From Burkholderia cenocepacia (GTDB taxonomy: Bacteria > Pseudomonadota > Gammaproteobacteria > Burkholderiales > Burkholderiaceae): 64,000 nucleotides of DNA. Location of the stretch: positions 2,666,001 to 2,730,000 of the forward strand of contig NZ_CP060040.1 of the NCBI RefSeq assembly GCF_014211915.1, in the 5' to 3' direction. The notes below the pieces were generated by a model, which made no database searches, was not told where the DNA came from, and worked only from the letters and a program-made list of their open reading frames with translations. Shown one piece after another: positions 16,364 through 24,559 of this stretch. Numbering within the stretch: position 1 is the stretch's first letter; the number at the start of each line of letters is the position of its first letter. The translations under genes were made by a program, and so were the position numbers.

Positions 16364-17583
16364 CTACACCGATTCCGTCGCGCCGCCCGCCACCGGGCGC
16401 AGGTGGTGGCGCAACAGCGGCGCGGTGATCGCGGTGGTGAACAGCGCGAAGATCACCAGCATCGTGTAGACGTTCTGCGGCAGGATGCGCAGTTGCAGCC
16501 CGATCGACAGGAAGACCAGTTCCATCAGGCCGCGCGCGTTCATCAGCGTGGCGATCACCGTCGCGTCGCCGCTCGTGTGTCCCGTCAGTCGCGCGCCGGC
16601 GAACACGCCCAGGTATTTTCCCGCGAAGCCGACCACGATGAAGGCCAGCAGCCAGAGCCATTGCGCATGGGCGGTGACGTCGAAGAACTGCAGGTTCAGG
16701 CCCGCGCAGGCGAAGAAGATCGGCATCAGGATGGTATGCAGGAAGCCGCCCAGCAGGCGGTCGAACTGCTCGCGCACGCTCGGTACGTCGCGCAGCAGCA
16801 TGCCGATCAGCAGCGCGCCGAACGCGCTATGGAAACCGAGCTGCGAGGTGATCCACCCCGACACCAGCACCGAGGCGACCAGGATCGCCACCGTGTCGCG
16901 CGACCAGCCCTGCGCAAGCGAGCGCCCGACCACGCGCAGCAGCACACCCTTGGCCGCGATCACGAGTAGCGCCACGTAGGCGGCGAGCAGCACGACGTTG
17001 ACGGCGAGGGCGCGCCATCCGGCGGCGTTGTGCGACAGGCAGACGAGCAGCGAGAGCGCGCCCCAGCCGAGCAGGTCGCCGACCATCGCCGCCGACAGCG
17101 CCGACGCGGCGCCGGCATGCCGCGTGAGATTCAGGTCGGTCACGATGCGCGCCATCACCGGTACGGCCGATACCGACAGCGCCACGCCGCAGAACAACAC
17201 GAACGGCCAGAACGGCTGCTGCGGCGCCAGGACGTCGTGGGCGAGCCAGCCCACCGTCAGCCCCCGCCGAACGGCAGCAGCATGCCCGGCACGGCGATCA
17301 GCACCGGGCCGAGCAGCGCGCGTTGCGCCGGCAGGCGCACGTCGAGGCCGATCTCGAACATCAGCAACGCGAGGCCGATCTCGCCGATACGACTGATCGC
17401 CGAGGTGTTGTCGGGCGTGAACAGCTCGTGATAGAGCGACGGCGTGACGACGCCGAGCGCGAGCGGGCCGAGCAGGATGCCGCCGGCGATCTCGCCGATC
17501 ACCTTGCATTGCCCGAGCCGCTCCGCGATCGCACCGCAGCCGTTACAGACCAGAACGACGAGCGCCACTTGTATCAGCCACAT
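16364..17583 (-). pseudogene. Kef/CPA2-type cation:proton antiporter, frameshifted
   Basis: The protein is split over two frames. The N-terminal 108 residues begin MWLIQVALVVLVCNGCGAIA and include GEIAGGILLGPLALG and SRIGEIGLALLMFEIGLDVR. They stop at GMLLPFGGG. The rest (LTVGWLAHDV ... VPVMARIVTDLNL ... GFAGKYLGVFAGARL ... MNARGLMELVFLSIGLQL) continues in another frame to 16364. Adding one base to the five-C run at 17261-17265 gives a normal antiporter of about 406 residues without the regulatory domains of KefB/C. The start has AAGGAA upstream. It is the last gene of the halogenase operon, where it could export product or adjust ions; being broken, it may be non-functional or mis-sequenced. 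Confidence 0.85.
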
Positions 17584-17657
17584 CACGTGTTCCTTGAGGA
17601 AGAAGGGGAAAATCGTTTCGCGACCATGCGGCCCTGCGGGGGCGCGCGGCAGTGGGT

Positions 17658-18800
17658 TCAGTCGAGCAGCGCTTCCGAATCGACGCTGTCGAAGATGATT
17701 TCGCGCACCAGTTCGCTGGCGCCGGCGGCGATCGTGCCGGCGGTCGCGTCGCGATAGAGCCGCGCGACATCGGATTCCGACAGGTAGCCGCGCGCGCCGT
17801 GAAATTGCGCGCACAGATGCGCCGCTCGCTTCGCCAGCTCGGTGCTGCGCAGCTTCAGGATCGACGCGTCGCCGCTGCCGAGCCTGCCGCCCACGTATTG
17901 CTGCACCAGCTGATAAGCGAAATGGCGCAACAGCCGCAATTCGGCGATCAATTCGACCAGTTCGTGCCGGATCGTCTGGTTCGCGCTCAGCGGCGCGCCG
18001 CGCACCACGCGCTGGCGCACGAAGCGATTCATCAGCCGGATGCTGCATCCCGCGCCACCGAGCGCGAGCATGCCTGCCACCATGCGCTCGAAGTCGAGGC
18101 ATCGCATCAGGTAGGTGAACGCCTTGTCGGGCTTGCCGAGCGTGTTCTCGCGCGGCACCGCGACGTCCTCGAAGCGGATGTCGCAGACATCGGCGCTGCG
18201 CCAGCCCAGCAGGTTCAGCGGCGTGCGCGTGACGCCGGGCGCCTCGGCATCCACGACCAGCAGGCTGCAACCGCCCAGCGCGTGGCGCCGCGCGTTGCTG
18301 CGGACCAGCGCGACGATCAGCGTGGCCTGCGAGCCGTTGGAGACGAAGCGTTTCGTGCCGTTCACGCGCCAGCCGTCGCCGCTCGCCGCGGCGCTGCATT
18401 GCAGGTCGCTCAGGTCGCTGCCGGCCTGATCCTCGGTGATGGCGAGCGCCGCCACGGCCGTGCCGTCGCGCATCCTCGCCAGATAGCGTTCGCGCTGGGC
18501 GTCGTCGCCGAACCAGGCGAGGTAGGACGCCGCCATGAACGCATGCACGCCGATCGAGGCGCGCACGCCCGCATACCCGAGGCGTCCCAGCTCCTCCAGG
18601 AACACGGCGCTGCGCACGAAGCCTTCGCCCGCCAGCGGCAGGTCCAGCCAGCCCTCGGCGGCCAGCGCCGGCCAGATGGCGCGCGGAAGATGGCCGCGCG
18701 CCTCGGCGCCGTCGGCTTCGGGCAGCAGGCAGGCCTGCAGGCGCTCGCGCAGCTCGGCCGCGAGGCCGCGATACGACTCGTCCGGATAGGGACTGGACAT
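17658..18800 (-). CDS. Acyl-CoA dehydrogenase-fold flavoprotein (KtzA-like role possible)
   Basis: A 380-residue protein with the full acyl-CoA dehydrogenase fold: the FAD/substrate motif ALAITEDQAGSDLSDL, the central beta domain (GWRVNGTKRFVSNGSQATLI) and the C-terminal helical bundle (QFHGARGYLSESDVARLYRD). At the position of the catalytic Glu of medium-chain enzymes (IYEGTSE) it reads IAAGASE, so that base is absent; some members place the Glu elsewhere. In kutzneride biosynthesis the related flavoprotein KtzA closes a cyclopropane on a carrier-bound gamma-chloro-isoleucine, and here the gene sits with a halogenase, carrier and adenylation domain. Cyclisation or alpha,beta-desaturation of the carrier-bound residue is inferred. 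The start at 18800 has GAGG 8 nt upstream, 11 bp after the previous gene. Confidence 0.85.
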   Translation of the reverse strand: MSSPYPDESYRGLAAELRERLQACLLPEADGAEARGHLPRAIWPALAAEGWLDLPLAGEGFVRSAVFLEELGRLGYAGVRASIGVHAFMAASYLAWFGDDAQRERYLARMRDGTAVAALAITEDQAGSDLSDLQCSAAASGDGWRVNGTKRFVSNGSQATLIVALVRSNARRHALGGCSLLVVDAEAPGVTRTPLNLLGWRSADVCDIRFEDVAVPRENTLGKPDKAFTYLMRCLDFERMVAGMLALGGAGCSIRLMNRFVRQRVVRGAPLSANQTIRHELVELIAELRLLRHFAYQLVQQYVGGRLGSGDASILKLRSTELAKRAAHLCAQFHGARGYLSESDVARLYRDATAGTIAAGASELVREIIFDSVDSEALLD

Positions 18801-18811
18801 GGGCAGCCTCG

Positions 18812-19285
18812 TTACTTCACCGAGACCACGCGATGCGCGGGCAGCACGTCGGTGAAGCGGCCGGCGATCTTGAACACCGCGCTCGGCGTACCGGCCGCCG
18901 CCCACAGTTCGTCGAACTGGAGCAGGTCCTCGTCCACCAGCAGCGCAACTTCCTCCCGGTGGCCGAACGGCGGCACGCCGCCGATCGCGAAGCCGGTGGT
19001 TTCCTTCACGAAGTCGGCATCGCCCTTGACGATCTGCGCGCCTATCAATTCGGAAATCGCCGCCTCGTTCACGCGATTCGGCCCGCTGGCGAGCACCACC
19101 ACCGGCCGGTTGTCGGCCAGCGAGCGAAATACCAGCGACTTGACGATCTGCGCCTTCTGGCAGCCGAGCGTGCGCGCGGCGTCGTCGGCGGTGCGCGTGG
19201 AGGCGGGCAGTTCGAGGACTTCCATCTGCAGGCCGCGATCCGCCAGCAGATCCTGGAAATATTGGGCGCGTTTGCTCAGGCTCAT
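18812..19285 (-). CDS. YbaK/EbsC-type aminoacyl-tRNA deacylase
   Basis: A 157-residue stand-alone editing-domain protein of the YbaK/ProX family, which hydrolyses mischarged aminoacyl-tRNAs. Family motifs are AQIVKSLVF (conserved Lys), VVVLASGPNRVNEAAISELI and FAIGGVPPFGH. It lies inside the halogenase operon, 5 bp after the adenylation gene and 11 bp before the dehydrogenase-fold gene. A deacylase here could clear tRNAs charged with the unusual amino acid made by the cluster (self-protection) or act on a thioester intermediate; both are inferences. ATG 19285 has GGAG about 9 nt upstream. Confidence 0.88.
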   Translation of the reverse strand: MSLSKRAQYFQDLLADRGLQMEVLELPASTRTADDAARTLGCQKAQIVKSLVFRSLADNRPVVVLASGPNRVNEAAISELIGAQIVKGDADFVKETTGFAIGGVPPFGHREEVALLVDEDLLQFDELWAAAGTPSAVFKIAGRFTDVLPAHRVVSVK

Positions 19286-19290
19286 GCTTG

Positions 19291-20856
19291 TCACTCCAGT
19301 GTCTGTTTCAGATGTCGATGATCGATCTTGCCGTTGGCCGAGATCGGCAGTTCGTCGCAAAGATGGATTTGTGCCGGCACCATGTACGCGGGCAGGACTT
19401 CGGCCAGCGCGGCGCGAATCTGCTCGGCCCCGCTGCCTTCGCTCCTGGGCACGACGAACGCCACCAGCCGCTTCTCGATGCCGTTGTCATGCACGGTCAC
19501 ATAGCTGCGCCGCACTTCGGGCCGGTTCTGCAGATGGAACGCGATCTCGCCGAATTCGATCCGGAAGCCGTTGATCTTGACCTGGTCGTCCAGGCGCCCC
19601 TTGAACACCAGCACGCCGTCCTCGCGCAGGTAGCCGATATCGCCGGTGTGGTAGAGCCGCTCGCGTCGCCCCGCGATCTCGTATTCGACGAAGCGCTCGC
19701 GGGTGATCTCCGGCATGCCGAGGTAGCCGGGCGTCAGGCCCGGCCCCGCGACGCAGATCTCGCCGGGCTCGCCGGCGCGGCACAGCGCACCCTGGTCGAC
19801 GACATAGAGGCGCGTGTTCTGGATCGGCAGGCCGATCGGCAGCATGGTTTCGTCGGGGCCGATCTCGCGCACCGGATACCAGGTCGTGAAGGTCGTGCAT
19901 TCGGTCGGACCGTAGACGCTGACGATCCGGTCCGCGCCGTAGCGGCGCAGTGCCTCGTTCATATGGCGCAGCGAGTGGGCCTCGCCGCCGGTCAGCACCG
20001 TCTCGACGTTCGCGAGCGTCGCCGGCGCTTCGTCGACGAGCGCGTTGAACAGCGCGGTGGTCAGGAACAGCAGGTTGATCCGGTGGCGCTCGATCAGGTC
20101 GCGCAGGCGCGACGCGCGCACGAAGCCGTCTTCGTAGACGACGCACGCGCCGCCATTGAGCAGCGGTCCCCAGATCTCGAAGGTCGCGGCATCGAACGTG
20201 ACCGGCGCCATCTGCAGCACGCGGCTTTCCGTGTCGAGCCGCGCATAACGCGCGCCGAAGACCAGCCGCGCGACGCTTCGATGCTCGATCGGCACACCCT
20301 TGGGCTGACCGGTGGAGCCCGACGTGAAGTTGATGTAGGCGATCGAGGCCGCCGTCGCGCGCCCGTGGGGCGCTTCGCGTTGGCCTTGCTCGCGGAGCGT
20401 GTCGACCGACACCGGCAGCGCGCGACACGCGCCGAGCGCCGCGGGCGCCGGGCCGGCCGCGCCGTACAACGCATGGCGGCAGCCGGTCTGCTCGAGCAGG
20501 TGCGCGATGCGCTGGGCGGGCCAGGCCGCGTCGAGCGGCAGGTAGGCCGCGCCGGCCTTGACGATCGCCAGCAAGGCGGCCACCAGATCCACGCCGCGCG
20601 GCAGAACCAGCGCGACCACGTCGCCGGGGCGCACGCCCTCGTCGATCAGGCGCCAGGCCAGCGCATTGGCGCAGTCGTCCAGCTCACGATAGGTGCAGAT
20701 CCGGCTCGCCGTGATCACGGCTGCCGCCTCCGGCCGGCGCGCCACGGCGCGGTCGAACAACTCGCCGATGCTCGCGTCGTCAGGGTAGGGCACGGACGTC
20801 TGGTTGATCCGCTCGTGAAGCGACCATGCGGCTTCATCGCAGCGAAGCGATTTCAT
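19291..20856 (-). CDS. Stand-alone NRPS adenylation domain
   Basis: A 521-residue amino-acid-activating adenylation domain without condensation or carrier domains. Core motifs: A3 NFTSGSTGQPKGVPIEH, A4 FDAATFEIW, A5 VYGPTECTT, A7 YHTGDIGY, A8 GRLDDQVKINGFRIEFGEI, A10 PISANGKID. By alignment of these motifs with GrsA, the specificity positions read D-A-F-L-L-G-V-T-F-K, closest to published Ile (DAFFYGITFK) and Val (DAFWIGGTFK) codes, so an aliphatic branched-chain amino acid is predicted. It should load the free carrier protein of the same operon. The ribosome binding site GAGGAG is 9 nt before the ATG, which is 4 bp past the thioesterase stop. Confidence 0.92.
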   Translation of the reverse strand: MKSLRCDEAAWSLHERINQTSVPYPDDASIGELFDRAVARRPEAAAVITASRICTYRELDDCANALAWRLIDEGVRPGDVVALVLPRGVDLVAALLAIVKAGAAYLPLDAAWPAQRIAHLLEQTGCRHALYGAAGPAPAALGACRALPVSVDTLREQGQREAPHGRATAASIAYINFTSGSTGQPKGVPIEHRSVARLVFGARYARLDTESRVLQMAPVTFDAATFEIWGPLLNGGACVVYEDGFVRASRLRDLIERHRINLLFLTTALFNALVDEAPATLANVETVLTGGEAHSLRHMNEALRRYGADRIVSVYGPTECTTFTTWYPVREIGPDETMLPIGLPIQNTRLYVVDQGALCRAGEPGEICVAGPGLTPGYLGMPEITRERFVEYEIAGRRERLYHTGDIGYLREDGVLVFKGRLDDQVKINGFRIEFGEIAFHLQNRPEVRRSYVTVHDNGIEKRLVAFVVPRSEGSGAEQIRAALAEVLPAYMVPAQIHLCDELPISANGKIDHRHLKQTLE

Positions 20857-20860
20857 CGAA

Positions 20861-21625
20861 CTAGCTCCTCAAACGAGTAGCCATGTGCGCAAGCAACGGC
20901 TCGCGATGGCTATCGAGAAAGAAATGCGCGCCGTCGAACCCGACCAGCTCGCATCCGGATGTAGTGAAGCCGCGCCAGCCGGCCACGCTGGCCTCGCTGT
21001 CGATCGGATCGGCGTGGCCGTAGTAGACATGGAGCGGCACGTCGAGCGGCGTGCGGTGCCAGTTGCCCCACAGCTCCGCGAGCCGCATGTCGGCGCGCAT
21101 GATCGGCAGCATCAGGCTCATCAGCCGTTCATCCTCGAGCACCTCGGTCGGCGTGCCGCCCATGGTGCGCAACGCGGCGCGGAACGCGGGCTCCGGCAGT
21201 TCGTGCAGGTAAGGCCGCGCCTGCGGACTGTCGGGGCTGCGGCAACCGCCGATGAACAGCCCCCGGCAGGTGCCCGGCGGCAGCACCGGGCGCATCCGCT
21301 GCGCGATCTCGTAGGCGAGACGGCCGCCGAAGCTGTGCCCGAACAGCGCGTGCGGCTCGCCGAGATACGGCGCGAGCGCGCTCGCGCAATCCTCGACGAG
21401 CGCGGGCCACTCGCCGTACAGCGGCTCGCGCAGGCGCATGCCGCGGCCGGGCAGGCGCACCGCCACCAGTTCGACATCCGGGGCGAGGTGCTCGACCCAG
21501 TTGCGGAACAGGTCGGCGCTGCCGCCCGCATACGCGAAACAGATCAACCGCAGCCGGGGAGCGGCCACGGGGCGCGGAACCAGGCACCACCGTGCCTGGG
21601 CCGCGCCGGCTTGCACCTGCGTCAC
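20861..21625 (-). CDS. Thioesterase of NRPS type (type II/CmaT-like)
   Basis: A 254-residue alpha/beta-hydrolase thioesterase. The nucleophile elbow is FGHSFGGRLAYE. The N-terminal region RLICFAYAGGSADLFRNW and VRLPGRGMRLREP, and the catalytic His in FDGAHFFLDSH, are typical of external thioesterases of nonribosomal and polyketide clusters. It either releases the finished amino acid from the carrier (as CmaT does for coronamic acid) or edits misloaded carriers. Translation most likely starts at GTG 21625, whose GTGA overlaps the TGA of the carrier gene, so the two are translationally coupled. Confidence 0.88.
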   Translation of the reverse strand: MTQVQAGAAQARWCLVPRPVAAPRLRLICFAYAGGSADLFRNWVEHLAPDVELVAVRLPGRGMRLREPLYGEWPALVEDCASALAPYLGEPHALFGHSFGGRLAYEIAQRMRPVLPPGTCRGLFIGGCRSPDSPQARPYLHELPEPAFRAALRTMGGTPTEVLEDERLMSLMLPIMRADMRLAELWGNWHRTPLDVPLHVYYGHADPIDSEASVAGWRGFTTSGCELVGFDGAHFFLDSHREPLLAHMATRLRS

Positions 21626-21879
21626 GAGGTGCGCGTTTCGCTGTGTTGCGCGATGTGGCTCGCGATGTCGGACAGGCGGCTGTGCTCGAACAGCGCCTCC
21701 GGGGTCAGCGCATCCTCGCCGAAGCGCTCCTCCACGCGCGAAAGCAGCTTGACCGCGGTGATGGAGGTGCCGCCCGCCGCGAAGAAGTCGCTGTCGGCGT
21801 TCTCGACCCGCAGGCCCAATGCACCGCAGGCCTCGACCAGCCACGCCTCGATGTCGGTGATATCGTTGCGATTGCTCAT
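21622..21879 (-). CDS. Free-standing peptidyl carrier protein
   Basis: An 85-residue thiolation domain. The phosphopantetheine serine is Ser39 in DFFAAGGTSITAVKLL, which matches the PCP motif (GG-x-S-I/L) rather than the DSL of fatty-acid ACPs. A good AGGAG precedes the ATG at 21879. It is 17 bp after the halogenase stop and overlaps the thioesterase start. SyrB2, CmaB and KtzD all act on amino acids tethered to such carriers, so this is the expected docking partner of the halogenase. Confidence 0.92.
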   Translation of the reverse strand: MSNRNDITDIEAWLVEACGALGLRVENADSDFFAAGGTSITAVKLLSRVEERFGEDALTPEALFEHSRLSDIASHIAQHSETRTS

Positions 21880-21901
21880 GGTGTTTAGTGCTCCTGCCGG
21901 A

Positions 21902-22861
21902 TTAGTTGGCCTGGAAACGGAAGCCGTTGACGTTCTCGGTGACGAAACGGTTGTGACCGAAGGCGTCCTGGCCCGCGACCTGCACGCAGCCGAACTTGTC
22001 GAGACTGGCGCTGCCGCCGAATTCTTCCAGCGTGTTGGAATACGGATAGACGCGCACCGAGTTGGGCAGATAGCGCGCGGCGAAGCCCAGCCGCATCTTG
22101 TCGGTCAGCCCGCTGTGCGGATGCGACGCGTGCATGAGCGTCGACCAGAAGATGATGAACTGGCCCTGGCGCATGACCATCGACTTGGCCTGGCTCTCGT
22201 CCGGGCTCCAGTTCGGGTCCTTCTGCAACTGTCGGTAGTCGTAGCCGAAGAAGCCGCGGCGCACGCCCTGTTTTTCCCGGTTGTTGATGGCGTCCTCGCG
22301 ATACTCCATGACCTTCGATTCGTCGTAGTTCATGGTGCGATGCGTGCCGGGAATGAACTGCAGGCAGCCGTTCTCGATGGTGGCGTCGGTAAACGCCGAC
22401 CAGACCGTGATGGTGCCGCCGAATTGCGCATCCTCCGGCCACACGATCTGCGGGTGCTTGGAGCCGGCCACGTTGGAGAAGTTGTCGGCCTGATGCCAGT
22501 CCGTGCCCTCGTCGCCCGGATACTTCGGGAAGAACTCCGAGCGCCAGCACAGTACGTCCGGGCCGAGGATGCTCGCGACCCGGTCGGTGATTTCCGGGCG
22601 CGTGATGTGCGAGGCCAGGAAGTCGATATCGAGATGGCGATCGTAATTGGCCAGATTGGTGACGCCGGAAATCGATTTTTCCTGGCTGTAGATGGCCTTT
22701 TTGGTGTTCAGCAGCTTGGGGCGCAGCGCCTGAAGGTTGGCTTCCATCTGGTCGCTGGGGTAAAGATCGAACGGCCCGATATAGCCGTTGCGATGAAAAT
22801 CTGCCAATTCTTCCTGGCTCAAAGCAAACCTGGTACTACGTACCTCGATAGTATTGTTCAT
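21902..22861 (-). CDS. SyrB2-type Fe(II)/2-oxoglutarate halogenase
   Basis: A 319-residue member of the PhyH-fold non-heme iron family with strong likeness to SyrB2, the syringomycin chlorinase (shared phrases [67 protein letters not shown]). The iron site reads His123-x-Ala125 (WHQA) and His244 (LMHAS). Ala replaces the Asp/Glu of hydroxylases, which opens the site for chloride and is the hallmark of halogenases. Arg263 (AARY) fits the 2-oxoglutarate-binding Arg. It should chlorinate an unactivated carbon of an aminoacyl group on the adjacent carrier. It is the first gene of the operon; the ribosome binding site is weak (GAGGG 13 nt upstream). Confidence 0.95.
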   Translation of the reverse strand: MNNTIEVRSTRFALSQEELADFHRNGYIGPFDLYPSDQMEANLQALRPKLLNTKKAIYSQEKSISGVTNLANYDRHLDIDFLASHITRPEITDRVASILGPDVLCWRSEFFPKYPGDEGTDWHQADNFSNVAGSKHPQIVWPEDAQFGGTITVWSAFTDATIENGCLQFIPGTHRTMNYDESKVMEYREDAINNREKQGVRRGFFGYDYRQLQKDPNWSPDESQAKSMVMRQGQFIIFWSTLMHASHPHSGLTDKMRLGFAARYLPNSVRVYPYSNTLEEFGGSASLDKFGCVQVAGQDAFGHNRFVTENVNGFRFQAN

Positions 22862-22976
22862 GGTTATTTTTACGGCCCTCGAAAGATGGAACTGAATTGC
22901 TCGACTGCGACATCAAAAAGCGAATATCTTTTATTGTTGTTACGTTTTTGTTTTTAATCCGGGAGTTTGATTCGCG

Positions 22977-23003
22977 CTGCGGCATGCATGTCGCAAGCCG
23001 CAG
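22977..23003. promoter_or_regulatory. Dyad upstream of the halogenase operon
   Basis: CTGCGGC, 13 nt, GCCGCAG, with the near-palindrome GCGGCATGCATGTCGC overlapping it. It lies between the XRE-like gene and the halogenase start, next to a strongly AT-rich stretch (22895-22965) that probably carries the operon promoter. No T-run follows, so an operator is more likely than a terminator. Confidence 0.4.
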
Positions 23004-23016
23004 GCGCTACAGCTGC

Positions 23017-23307
23017 TCAGCCCTGCAGGGCCGGCTTGGCGTGGCTCATGCCGAACTTGATCGGCGCGCCACGTGGTTTCTTCTGCTCGATTTCCATTTG
23101 ATCGATAATATCGCGAAATTCGATTTGATGGTCGGCCATTTCGCCCATCAAGAGCGCGATTACCGCGAGGTGAGACGGCACAGCACCTTTTTGTGAATAA
23201 TTGGTGATTGAATTTTCATTCATCTTCACCAGGCTCGCAAATTCCCGCACGGTCAGCCGCGCGCGTTTGAGCTGATCGCGGAATTCGAAATACGTCATTA
23301 CGGACAC
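23017..23307 (-). CDS. Small XRE-like DNA-binding protein
   Basis: A 96-residue protein with an N-terminal helix-turn-helix of XRE/phage-repressor type (TYFEFRDQLKRARLTVREFA, then LVKMNENSITNYSQKG and VPSHLAVIALLMGEM) and a Lys/Arg-rich C-terminal tail. GTG 23307 fits GAAGGAG 7 nt upstream better than the ATG at 23298. It is on the same strand as and directly upstream of the halogenase operon, separated by an AT-rich region with a dyad, and is the obvious candidate pathway regulator. Confidence 0.75.
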   Translation of the reverse strand: MSVMTYFEFRDQLKRARLTVREFASLVKMNENSITNYSQKGAVPSHLAVIALLMGEMADHQIEFRDIIDQMEIEQKKPRGAPIKFGMSHAKPALQG

Positions 23308-23398
23308 AACGGCTCTCCTTCAAAAAGCTCCGGGGCTTTGCCTGAACAAATCCGCCCTGCACGATTTCTCGATTCCGCGATCCCGGGCAATGGCCCGC

Positions 23399-24559
23399 TT
23401 ACATCTTCACCTGATCGAGGAACGTCTTCTTGCCCGCCTTGTAGACGTACAGCGAGATCACGCCATGCGCGAGATCGCCATGCGAATCGAACTGGGTTTC
23501 ACCGATCACGCCGTGATAGTCGGTCGGCGGCATCTGCGCGAGGATCTTGGCGGGGTCGGTGGATTTCGCCCGCTTCATCGCATCGACGATGATGTACACG
23601 GCGTCATAGGCGAACGGCGCGTCGTATTCGACTACCTGTCCGAAGCGCTTCTTGTATTTCGCCTGGAACGCCTCGCCGCCCGGCATCGTCTGGATCGCCG
23701 CGCCGGCCTGCGAGCACACCACGTTCTCGGTCGCATCGCCGGCGAGATTGGCCAACGATTCCGTGCAGACGCCATCGCCCGTGAAGACGCGTGCGCGCAG
23801 GCCGAGCTGCTTGGCTTGCTTGGCGAACGGGCCGCCGGTCGAATCCGAGCCGCCGTACATGATCGCGTCAGGCGTCTCGCCCTTGATTTTGGTGAGTACC
23901 GAGCGGAAGTCGATGGCCTTGTCGCTGGTGGCATCGTGCGACAGCACGGTGATGCCCAGTTCCTTCGCGCGCTTCTCGAATTCGTTCGCCAGGCCCTGGC
24001 CGTAGGCGGTCGAATCGTCGACGATCGCCACACGATGGATGTTGCCCAGCTTCTTCGCATAGTTCGCCAGCGCCGGGCCTTGCTGCGCGTCGGTGGCCAC
24101 GACCCGGAAGGTGGTCTTGAAGCCCTGCTGCGTGTAGACCGGATTGGTCGAGGACGGGGAGATCTGCGTGATGCCGGCTTCGCTGTAGATCTTCGAGGCC
24201 GGGATCGACGTACCCGAGTTCAGGTGACCGACCACGGCCACCACCTTGTCGTCGACGAGCTTCTGGGCCACTTGCGTGGCCGTGCGCGGATCGGCTGCGT
24301 CATCCTGGGCGTCGAGCTGCAACGTGACGGAGTGCCCGCCGATCGTCAGGCCTTTCGCGTTGATTTCCTCCACCGCGAGGCGCGCGCCGTTTTCGTTGTC
24401 TTTACCAAGATGCGCGATCCCGCCGGTCAACGGCTCGACGCTGCCGATCTTCACGACGACCGGGTCTGCACTCGCTGCCGTCGCGGCGGCAAGCGCCAAC
24501 ACCGCAATCGTGGCGTTCAGCGAAAGCTTGAGTGCGCTGGATAAATGTGCTCGTTTCAA
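23399..24559 (-). CDS. Branched-chain amino-acid-type substrate-binding protein
   Basis: A 386-residue LivJ/LivK-family periplasmic binding protein with a signal peptide (residues 1-31, ending AASADP). Landmarks are KIGSVEPLTGGIAHLGKDNE, VAVVGHLNSGTSIPASKIYS, ISPSSTNPVYTQQG and DAPFAYDAVYIIVDAM. It is related to the protein encoded at 7679. No permease or ATPase genes adjoin it. The GntR gene at 24826 is divergent and is likely its regulator. It is immediately upstream of the halogenase locus, on the same strand, so a role in supplying a branched-chain precursor is possible but speculative. Confidence 0.92.
   Translation of the reverse strand: MKRAHLSSALKLSLNATIAVLALAAATAASADPVVVKIGSVEPLTGGIAHLGKDNENGARLAVEEINAKGLTIGGHSVTLQLDAQDDAADPRTATQVAQKLVDDKVVAVVGHLNSGTSIPASKIYSEAGITQISPSSTNPVYTQQGFKTTFRVVATDAQQGPALANYAKKLGNIHRVAIVDDSTAYGQGLANEFEKRAKELGITVLSHDATSDKAIDFRSVLTKIKGETPDAIMYGGSDSTGGPFAKQAKQLGLRARVFTGDGVCTESLANLAGDATENVVCSQAGAAIQTMPGGEAFQAKYKKRFGQVVEYDAPFAYDAVYIIVDAMKRAKSTDPAKILAQMPPTDYHGVIGETQFDSHGDLAHGVISLYVYKAGKKTFLDQVKM

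Noticed and set aside
21902..22861. Phytanoyl-CoA dioxygenase-type hydroxylase
   Set aside because: The fold is the same, but the His-Gln-Ala motif and the close match to SyrB2 argue for a halogenase.
22977..23003. Terminator of the XRE-like gene
   Set aside because: A stem is present, but no T-run follows on either strand, so it was kept as a possible operator only.
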